Assembly: GCA_023440705.1 (NCBI GenBank)
Contig: JAEXRP010000076.1
Span: 1-15,260, forward strand
Length of the DNA stretch: 15,260 nt
Reading direction: 5' to 3'
DNA from: Soonwooa sp023440705
Lineage (GTDB): Bacteria > Bacteroidota > Bacteroidia > Flavobacteriales > Weeksellaceae
Part shown: positions 1-6,067 of the stretch, one piece after another
Layout of the letters: each line of letters begins with the position of its first letter
Position numbering within the stretch: position 1 is the first letter of the stretch
Made by a program: the position numbers and the translations under genes
Notes under the pieces: model-generated
Told to the model about the DNA's origin: nothing
Database searches by the model: none
The model's input: only the letters and a program-made list of their open reading frames with translations

Positions 1-144
1 TTGTTGGAGCTCGTGATGTGAGGCGGCGGAGCGCAGCGGAGCCGTCCGAGCATCACAGCGACTGCGTGGAGACCGACCTGAGGCGCGAACGCGGGCAATG
101 CGAAGCATTGAACCAAGTGAGCGCAAATGGGCACGCCAAAAAAA
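1..144 (+). repeat. GC-rich dispersed repeat element, left copy (cut by window edge)
   Basis: This GC-rich block lies in otherwise AT-rich DNA. Its core at 20-50 (25 of 31 bases G or C) is identical to the reverse complement of 3386-3416. GTGATG (13-18) and CATCAC (51-56) bracket the core and can pair. A second perfect hairpin follows, CAATGC (96-101), GAA loop, GCATTG (105-110). The block ends in GGGCACGCC (129-137) and seven A's, matching GGGACACGCC plus A's at the end of the other copy. No reading frame in it looks protein-coding. From memory, similar elements ending in this GGGC(A/G)(C/T)GCC-type motif recur between genes in Flavobacteriia; their function is unknown to me. The 5' end is probably outside the window. 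Confidence 0.7.
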
Positions 145-171
145 GCGACTCCTAACCGAATAGAAGTCGCT
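138..171 (-). terminator. Rho-independent terminator downstream of the M16 peptidase gene
   Basis: Read on the minus strand, AGCGACT (171-165) pairs perfectly with AGTCGCT (150-144) across a 14-nt loop and is followed directly by a run of seven T's. It lies about 180 nt past the peptidase stop codon. The T run is the complement of the A run that closes the neighbouring GC-rich element, so the element edge appears to supply the U-tract. The plus strand has no T run after the stem, so termination is expected for minus-strand transcripts only. Confidence 0.65.
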
Positions 172-215
172 GTAATTAATACCAGTTTATATAAAACATA
201 ATTTTCATCTGAGCC

Positions 216-307
216 GTCATTTCGAGTAAAAATCTAAAAGATTTTGTATCGAGAAATTTTTGAAAGAAGTTCTCGATACGATTTTTTCAAAATCTACTCG
301 AACTGAC
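216..307. repeat. 92-bp palindromic repeat element (MITE- or REP-like)
   Basis: The ends GTCATTTCGAGTA (216-228) and TACTCGAACTGAC (295-307) are inverted repeats with 12 of 13 positions matching. Inside lie three further hairpins: AAAATCT/AGATTTT (229-235, 239-245, 3-nt loop), GTATCGAGAA/TTCTCGATAC (246-255, 270-279, perfect 10 bp) and GATTTT/AAAATC (280-285, 289-294). A single strand could therefore fold as a cloverleaf. No protein is encoded. From memory, closely similar TTCGAGTA...GTATCGAGAA sequences are dispersed in Chryseobacterium and Flavobacterium genomes. It lies 45 nt past the peptidase stop and could also shape that mRNA's 3' end. Confidence 0.7.
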
Positions 308-351
308 CTTAATTCTTTATTCCGAACTCAGCTTAATAAAATTTGATATTT

Positions 352-3267
352 TTAATATCCGAAAATCTCTTCCAAAGTCACCTCTTTGAAGTCGCCCATC
401 TTGTTGATAGCGTCCATATTTAGGTTTTCCTTCTTCCCGATGATTGCGGTGTTGTATTTCAATGGTTTGATTTGTCCGTTGTAGAAATTGGTCAACTCTG
501 GTAGAGTCAAAGACTGAATTTCTGCGTACGTGTCTTTTCTGATGTCGTAGTTAATGCCCAACTTCGCCAGCGCCAATTGGTTGAAATAAATATTGGTTCT
601 GTTGATTCTGTTAGATGCAATCTGCTTAAGCGCCGAACCTTTTGCATTCTCAAACTGCGCTGGAATCTGCGGAAGTTCTGCCATCAAATCATTCATTGCG
701 CTAACGGCTTGTGGCAATTTGTTAGCTTGTGTACCGATGTAAGTCGTTACGTAATTCGGGTGATTTAATAAATTGCTTGGCGCATACGAAACGTAAGCAG
801 AATACGCCAACGACTTACTTTCTCTAATCTCTTGGAAAACAATTGACGACAATCCACGTCCAAAATATTCGTTAAACACATTGATTTTTCCGAAGTCTTT
901 TGTATTAACATTACTCGCTTTCGCTACTTTTGACATTTCGGTTTGTACCATGTCATAGTTTGTGAAATATACATGTCCTGATGTTGCTAGTTCTGGATAT
1001 TCTTTAGCTTTTGGCGCTGTTAAACTTGCTGTTTGGATGTACGGTTTAACATCGTTTTTCAAAGATTTTTCGTCTTTTCCGTACAAGAAAACTTCGTAAG
1101 GATACTTGTTAAGGTTCTTAATTTTTGACATTAAATCAGCAACTTTAATACTTTCTAAATTTTGTTTAGAAATAACATCGCTGAAACGGCTTTCTTTTCC
1201 AAACTTCGCATAGTTGCTCAAAGCAGCCATAATTCTTGTCTTGTCTTTTTTCGCGACTTCGCGACCTTCAAGAATTGTTTTAACCGTTTGGTCATAGATG
1301 GTTTGATCTGGCTTAACATCAGAAATCCAATGGTTAAGAAGTTCTACACCTTTTTTCATGTTGCTTTCTAGACCAGTCAACGTAATGATGATTTGGTCAT
1401 TCCCAGTTCTGAAACTGTTAGCAATTCCCAATTTATAGAACTCTCCTTTTAACTGCTCTGGTGTATATTTCGACGTTCCTAAATATTGTAAAACCGAAAC
1501 CGCCAAAGACATTTCTTTATCGTTATCCGACCCCATTGGATAGACGTAACTAACTTGTGCTACTTCATTATATTTGTTGTCAACAAAACTGATTTTTTTG
1601 TCTTTAATCTTATCCGTTTTTATCGCCGTTTGATAGTCGATAAACTGAGGTTTGATATCGCCAACTTTTGCATTAAGAATATCTTTTAGGAAAGGTGATT
1701 GTGCTTCTCTATTTAGTTTAATTGGTGTAATACCTGGATTCTCAACGCGAACCAATTTGTCATTAACACCTTTCTCTTTGTAGACGACCGCGTAGTTATC
1801 TTTGAAGAAGTCGTTTGCGAATTTAACAACATCAGCTTTTGTAATTTTTTCGTACTCGTTGATGTCATCTAGCTCGTCTTCCCAATTTACATTTTTGATG
1901 TACACATTGTAAAGTGTTGTTGCAAGACCATCTGCAGTCTCCCAACCTTTAAGACGTTGCACCTTCATATCATTGATAATTGCTGGCAACATCCAATCTG
2001 GGAAATCTCCTTTTTTAATCAAATCGATTTGATTCAACAATAGTTTTTTAGCATCTTCCATAGATTGTCCTTCTTTAGGAACAATCGCCATTGTCATATT
2101 TCCATAATATTTGAAAGGCGATGCATATGCATAAGCTCCCAAAGCTTTTTGTTGCTGGTTGATGTTAAGGTCGATAAGTCCAGCCTCGCCATTATTGCTC
2201 AAAATATTAGCAACCATATCAGCAAGACGCGCTTCTTTAGTTCCGTAAGAATCCGTTCTCCAAGCCATTGTTAAACGCGGCGTAGAAGGACTTTTCACTG
2301 TTCTAGAAATAACTGAAGTCATTGGCGCTTCTACTGGCAACTGCTTTTTCGGAAGCTCTTTGTATTTGAAACTTCCAAAATATTGATCGACTAACTTAAT
2401 CGTTTTATCGAAATCGATATCACCAACCAAAACAACCGCCATGTTGTTAGGCACATAATAAGTATCAAAATACTTGTGAATCGCCTCCATAGAAGGATTC
2501 TTCAAGTGTTCTGAAGTACCAATTGTTGTTTGTTGTCCGTTAGGATGTTTTGGGAATAAAGCGTCCATCAATTCATAATTAACCAAACGTCCATCGTTAT
2601 CTTGTGCACGGTTGTACTCTTCGTAAACGGCTTCCAATTCGGTATGGAATAATCTCAACACCAATTCTGAGAAACGCTCTTTCTCAACTTTTAGCCATTT
2701 TTCTAACTCGTTAGACGGAATATTATTTTTGTAAACCGTTTCGTCTAGCCAAGTGTGGGCGTTAGTTCCTGTCGCTCCCAAAGACGAAATCGCTTTGTCA
2801 TATTCGTTAGCGATCGCATATTTTGAAGCTTCTTGGGAAACCTCATCAATTTTCTTGTAAAGCGCTTTCTTTTTCTCTGGATCTTTCTCAGCTTTATGCT
2901 GCTCATAAAGGTCCGAAATCTGCTGTAGCAAAGCTTTTTCCTTCACCCAATCTTGCGTCCCCAACTTTGAGGTCCCTTTGAAAACCATGTGCTCCAAATA
3001 ATGCGCAAGACCTGTATTATCCGCAGGATCTTGGTTAGAGCCCGTTCTTACAGGGATATAAGTTTGGATACGTGGCGCATCTTCGTTTTTGGCAAGATAG
3101 ACTTTTAGACCATTTTTTAAAGTATATATTCTAACACCGTTAGCGTCGTTTTTTACGCTGTCATATTGATATCCACTAGGATCTGTAAGGTGTTGAAGTT
3201 CGTATTTTTGTGCATTCACTGCTGTCATCATTAATAAAATTGAAACTGTAGTAATTATTTTCTTCAT
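352..3267 (-). CDS. Secreted M16 (pitrilysin) family zinc metallopeptidase
   Basis: The 971-residue protein starts at the ATG at 3267. A longer open frame reaches 3339, but its extra 24 codons come from the adjacent repeat element, and the signal peptide (residues 1-20, MKKIITT...AVNAQ) begins at this Met. The inverted zinc motif HYLEH (89-93) gives His89, His93 and catalytic Glu92; Glu217 in AVYEEYNR is the likely third ligand. The length fits a single-chain M16 protease with an active N-terminal half and a second, non-catalytic half. Between HxxEH and Glu217 lie 123 residues, against about 76 in the textbook motif; the excess (roughly 106-155) is highly charged and helical. Members degrade peptides or small proteins inside a closed chamber. 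Export to the periplasm is inferred. It appears monocistronic; TAACTTTA just upstream is only a weak promoter match. Confidence 0.93.
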   Translation of the reverse strand: MKKIITTVSILLMMTAVNAQKYELQHLTDPSGYQYDSVKNDANGVRIYTLKNGLKVYLAKNEDAPRIQTYIPVRTGSNQDPADNTGLAHYLEHMVFKGTSKLGTQDWVKEKALLQQISDLYEQHKAEKDPEKKKALYKKIDEVSQEASKYAIANEYDKAISSLGATGTNAHTWLDETVYKNNIPSNELEKWLKVEKERFSELVLRLFHTELEAVYEEYNRAQDNDGRLVNYELMDALFPKHPNGQQTTIGTSEHLKNPSMEAIHKYFDTYYVPNNMAVVLVGDIDFDKTIKLVDQYFGSFKYKELPKKQLPVEAPMTSVISRTVKSPSTPRLTMAWRTDSYGTKEARLADMVANILSNNGEAGLIDLNINQQQKALGAYAYASPFKYYGNMTMAIVPKEGQSMEDAKKLLLNQIDLIKKGDFPDWMLPAIINDMKVQRLKGWETADGLATTLYNVYIKNVNWEDELDDINEYEKITKADVVKFANDFFKDNYAVVYKEKGVNDKLVRVENPGITPIKLNREAQSPFLKDILNAKVGDIKPQFIDYQTAIKTDKIKDKKISFVDNKYNEVAQVSYVYPMGSDNDKEMSLAVSVLQYLGTSKYTPEQLKGEFYKLGIANSFRTGNDQIIITLTGLESNMKKGVELLNHWISDVKPDQTIYDQTVKTILEGREVAKKDKTRIMAALSNYAKFGKESRFSDVISKQNLESIKVADLMSKIKNLNKYPYEVFLYGKDEKSLKNDVKPYIQTASLTAPKAKEYPELATSGHVYFTNYDMVQTEMSKVAKASNVNTKDFGKINVFNEYFGRGLSSIVFQEIRESKSLAYSAYVSYAPSNLLNHPNYVTTYIGTQANKLPQAVSAMNDLMAELPQIPAQFENAKGSALKQIASNRINRTNIYFNQLALAKLGINYDIRKDTYAEIQSLTLPELTNFYNGQIKPLKYNTAIIGKKENLNMDAINKMGDFKEVTLEEIFGY

Positions 3268-3296
3268 AATAATATTTAAGTTATGTAAAGTTACTC

Positions 3297-3472
3297 TTTT
3301 TTTTTGGCGTGTCCCTCGTTTCGCCGAGCCAAAATCCACTACTCAACGAGGGTCGCTACGTCCGCTACTATCTTTTAGTGTGCCACTCGGACGGCTCCGC
3401 TGCGCTCCGCCGCCTCGCGCCACCCCAAAAGGATATCCGCTGCCATCGCTCACGCGACTAACAGGCCGCTGA
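3297..3472 (-). repeat. GC-rich dispersed repeat element, right copy
   Basis: This copy reads in the opposite direction to the one at 1-144. Its core, 3386-3416, is the exact reverse complement of 20-50. Around the core an imperfect long stem pairs 3369-3383 (TATCTTTTAGTGTGC) with 3421-3435 (CACCCCAAAAGGATA). A perfect 8-bp hairpin, CCCTCGTT/AACGAGGG (3313-3320, 3345-3352), lies nearer the gene. The element ends toward the peptidase gene with GGCGTGTCCC complementarity and a nine-T run (3297-3305). No coding frame or transposase is present. Together with the short AT-rich stretch after it, it fills the gene-free interval 3268-3615. The outer boundary near 3472 is approximate. Confidence 0.7.
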
Positions 3473-3615
3473 TTTTTAAATCGTAAATCAAAAGTCGTAA
3501 GACGTAAATTAATAAGACGCTTCAGAAACCAAATTTGTTACATAAAGTCAAGAATTAATTTAACACCGATAAAAAACAAAAAGTCTTATATTTAATTCGA
3601 TGAAAAAATAAAAAG

Positions 3616-4641
3616 ATGAAAGTTATTAAACTTCTACGAATATTATTCCCGATTGTGATATTAAGTTTAGTTTGGTCATGCGACAAAAAAACCGAAACTA
3701 AGGCAACTCCAAAAGCACAAAACCTAACTGGCACCTGGATACTTTCGGGACTTTTGCAAACCAACAATAGCTTTCACGCCGAAAAGGATTGGAAAAATAA
3801 TCGTGTCGCCATCATGAAAAGCGATTCTATAGAAATATTCTACAACCAAAGATCTGATTTGTACACCAAATTGGATTTGAAAGCCTACAATCAATTCACG
3901 ACACAGCTTTTTGATATCAAGAGCGACTCTGCATTTGACAAAGCAGTTTCTGGAACTTGGAAACTTGAAAACAATCAACTAAAACTCTCAGTAAAAGCGA
4001 CAAAAGAACAAGCTAATCTCGAACAAATCTTCGATGTAACAGACTATAACGATAAAGTTTTAAAACTGAAAATTATCAAAGAAGTAACTTCGGAAGTCGG
4101 CAAAAGCAATCCAAATTATGATCTTGCTGATCGACAAAAGAAGTTCGACAACATCATTAAAGAGATTGGTATTAATCAAAATGATTTGACGACAAAAGAT
4201 TTAGAATACAACTCCGATTTTTGGACCGTTATTAATTTCAATGACTACCAAGTTCTTACTCGACGTATTGGGCAAGATGAAGATATTTCCAAATACTCGC
4301 AAGACCTACAAAGCATAATCTACGGTTTTCCTTGGGATTACGTGCCCTACTATGAACCCATATTTGAAAATCGTAGTGGTCGATTTAGCTTTCTGCCAAA
4401 GTCCAAACTCGATGTCGAATATCAAATAGACGGTTCGGCTTCGGGTTGGTGCGGAACGCCCGCGCAAGGACACTATTTCGGGACTTATCGTTATGACAAA
4501 GCTAACAAGCTTATGGAAATTAGTTTTACAGATCCGAAAATTCCGCAAGAAGTCCAAAGGACTTTCCCTTACGGGAATAAAACCCAAAAGTATCAAATCC
4601 TCGCCAAGAACGACTATGTGATGATTTGGAAGAAACTGTAA
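3616..4641 (+). CDS. Lipoprotein of unknown function with GTW (lipocalin-like) motifs
   Basis: The 341-residue protein has a lipoprotein signal: a basic N-terminus, a hydrophobic stretch (9-20), then SLVWSC with lipidated Cys22. Trp at -2 is unusual but Ser-Cys is normal. A short polar linker leads to LTGTWILSG (GTW at 39-41); a second GTW occurs at 113-115. GTW motifs open many bacterial lipocalin-like lipoprotein domains, but that assignment is inference. The C-terminal half is rich in aromatic residues (FPWDYVPYYEP, SGWCGTP) and I do not recognise it. The start is the ATG after an A-rich stretch (AAAAAG), usual for Bacteroidetes; no other start would keep the signal peptide. It leads a plus-strand group with the two genes that follow, 45 nt before the next one. 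Role unknown. Confidence 0.85.
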   Translation: MKVIKLLRILFPIVILSLVWSCDKKTETKATPKAQNLTGTWILSGLLQTNNSFHAEKDWKNNRVAIMKSDSIEIFYNQRSDLYTKLDLKAYNQFTTQLFDIKSDSAFDKAVSGTWKLENNQLKLSVKATKEQANLEQIFDVTDYNDKVLKLKIIKEVTSEVGKSNPNYDLADRQKKFDNIIKEIGINQNDLTTKDLEYNSDFWTVINFNDYQVLTRRIGQDEDISKYSQDLQSIIYGFPWDYVPYYEPIFENRSGRFSFLPKSKLDVEYQIDGSASGWCGTPAQGHYFGTYRYDKANKLMEISFTDPKIPQEVQRTFPYGNKTQKYQILAKNDYVMIWKKL

Positions 4642-4686
4642 CTTTGAAAACTTATATTAGCTTGTTCTTTTATTTTAAAAAAATTC

Positions 4687-4959
4687 ATGAAAGTTATCCT
4701 CACATTCTTAATTCTTATTGCTATTGCAGTCTCTTTACAGTTGTTAATAGATTATCTAACTTTTGGGGTTTTCCTAAGTAGTTTTATAACACCTACAACA
4801 ATCACATTATTAGTATTCTGCATCTTTTTATTCAGTAAAAACAATACCAACGAAAAGAAAATATTTAAGCTAACAAGTATCGCTTGTGGAGCCATAACTT
4901 TGGTATGGATAGTTCTTTTTAATTTACTTCATTATTACGGAAAAGGATGGAATCATTAA
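4687..4959 (+). CDS. Small integral membrane protein, unknown function
   Basis: The 90-residue protein is mostly hydrophobic, with segments at about 3-21, 27-49 and 62-83. A charged loop (KNNTNEKK, 51-58) separates the second and third, and a short polar tail (GKGWNH) ends the protein. I recognise no family. The ATG follows an A-rich stretch. Its last 13 bases overlap the start of the next gene (ATG at 4947) in another frame, an arrangement typical of translational coupling. Shared location and membrane character with both neighbours suggest a common envelope role, but nothing indicates which. Confidence 0.7.
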   Translation: MKVILTFLILIAIAVSLQLLIDYLTFGVFLSSFITPTTITLLVFCIFLFSKNNTNEKKIFKLTSIACGAITLVWIVLFNLLHYYGKGWNH

Positions 4960-6017
4960 AATCAAACAGCGACTTGAAAGACCGACAGAATATCATCAAT
5001 TTGGTTTTAGGACTTATACTTTTAGCAATTGTTGCGACATTACTTTATTTAAAAAATGAAAACAGAGATTTCGAAAAATACAATTGAAGCGCTATAATCT
5101 ATACAAGTGGTTTATATGATGGTACAAACAAAAAAGCGGCAACTTCAGAAAAATTTGATACCACAGAAAACAATATCGAATTGCTGAAATTTCATTTTTA
5201 TAACACCGAAGAAGTATCGTCAAGTTTACTTTGGGACAATAACTTTTATGGAGATATCCTCAATAGTAAAGCACAAAACCAAATAAACCCAGATGCTATT
5301 TTTGGACTCTACCCGAATCATGCAAGCATGAGTTATTTTTCTTACAATGACAATGCTTTTTATCAACTTGACAAAACACTAGATTATGCGAAAATTAAAA
5401 AGATCGCAAGAAAATATAGAAACAAAAGAGAAAGCGAAGTTTCTTTTTTTGTGGATATTTTAAGTCAAAATAAAGTCATTTTATTCCTTGGAGTCAATGG
5501 TGACGAAGATAACGGCATAGAACTTATAGATACACTAACATCTACTAAAATAAAGGAAAACTGGGCAATCCTGAAACAAAATGCACCGTCAAGAAAAAAC
5601 ATTAGAAATCTTGAAAGTTTACAAGAGTTAGTACTATCAAGAAAATATTGGGGCGTCCATCTTGAACTTCCTAAAGATGCGGATTTGGAAAGTATTAGCA
5701 TGACAGGATTTGATAATTCAGAAATTAAAGATATCGTATCTAGCGACCTTGTTATGCCTTACAAAAGTCGAAAACTTCCGAAAAGTATTCTTATCACTTG
5801 GATCTCTAATGATGAAATATATAGTCTTGATTATGAAATTGATGGGCAATCATTATTAGATGCTTTTAAAACTTTAAGTCTCAATACTAACGAAGCTAAT
5901 ATTAATATGAGCATTATTATTCCCAATAATAATAAACCAGCTTCTATATTTCTAAAACAGGCTGGTAACAACATCCAAATAATAACCACCAACGAAGCTA
6001 TTCCTGAGAAAAAATAA
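4947..6017 (+). pseudogene. Membrane-anchored protein interrupted by one in-frame TGA
   Basis: From the ATG at 4947 the frame encodes a short polar N-terminus and one transmembrane segment (about 16-35, IINLVLGLILLAIVATLLYL). It stops at TGA 5085-5087 after 46 codons. The same frame then stays open for 310 codons to 6017 with protein-like composition (it resumes with SAIIYTSGLYDGT). Without the TGA the product would be 356 residues: a type II anchor plus a soluble, probably periplasmic domain. The possible TTG start at 5181 would drop the anchor and the residues after the stop, and no good ribosome-binding context favours it. A nonsense mutation or sequencing error is the simplest reading. 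I do not recognise the family. The gene overlaps the preceding one by 13 nt and is the last of the cluster. Confidence 0.72.
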
Positions 6018-6060
6018 AAAAGTTGCTTCCGAAGAAACAGCTCCTTATTTTTTGTTTTTA
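6018..6060. terminator. Hairpin terminator between convergent genes
   Basis: GTTGCTTC (6022-6029) and GAAACAGC (6034-6041) form an 8-position stem with one mismatch and one wobble. On the minus strand the loop is UUCG closed by C-G, the very stable C(UUCG)G tetraloop, followed by TTTTTTATTTTT. It starts 26 nt past the YfhO stop codon. On the plus strand the stem is followed by TTATTTTTTG and more T's, so it can also end the cluster running from 3616. Bidirectional use is likely, strongest for the minus strand. Confidence 0.75.
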
Positions 6061-6067
6061 TAGTTGA

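Noticed and set aside
1..144. CRISPR array or tRNA-like gene in the structured GC-rich block.
   Set aside because: There are no regularly spaced direct repeats and no tRNA arm pattern; the hairpins fit a dispersed palindromic element.
577..2274. Short plus-strand open frames opposite the M16 gene, and similar antisense frames opposite YfhO, rlmB and moxR.
   Set aside because: They lie wholly within strongly supported genes, have no homology-like motifs or start context, and read as chance frames.
145..3296. Composite transposon carrying the peptidase gene.
   Set aside because: There is no transposase, no visible target-site duplication, and the flanking elements look like common intergenic repeats; kept only as a hypothesis under findings.
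3268..3339. A 24-residue N-terminal extension of the M16 peptidase.
   Set aside because: It is encoded by the edge of the repeat element and would bury the signal peptide behind a charged segment.
5085..5087. In-frame TGA as a selenocysteine codon; a weak stem (ATC-TATA / TATATGAT) with a GG-containing loop lies just downstream.
   Set aside because: The stem is short and AT-only apart from one pair, the codon falls just after a membrane anchor rather than in a redox motif, and Flavobacteriia are not generally known to use selenocysteine. A nonsense mutation is simpler.
5181..6017. A separate 278-residue gene starting with TTG at 5181.
   Set aside because: The same frame is open and protein-like from 5088, and the anchor-encoding frame from 4947 is continuous with it apart from one TGA.
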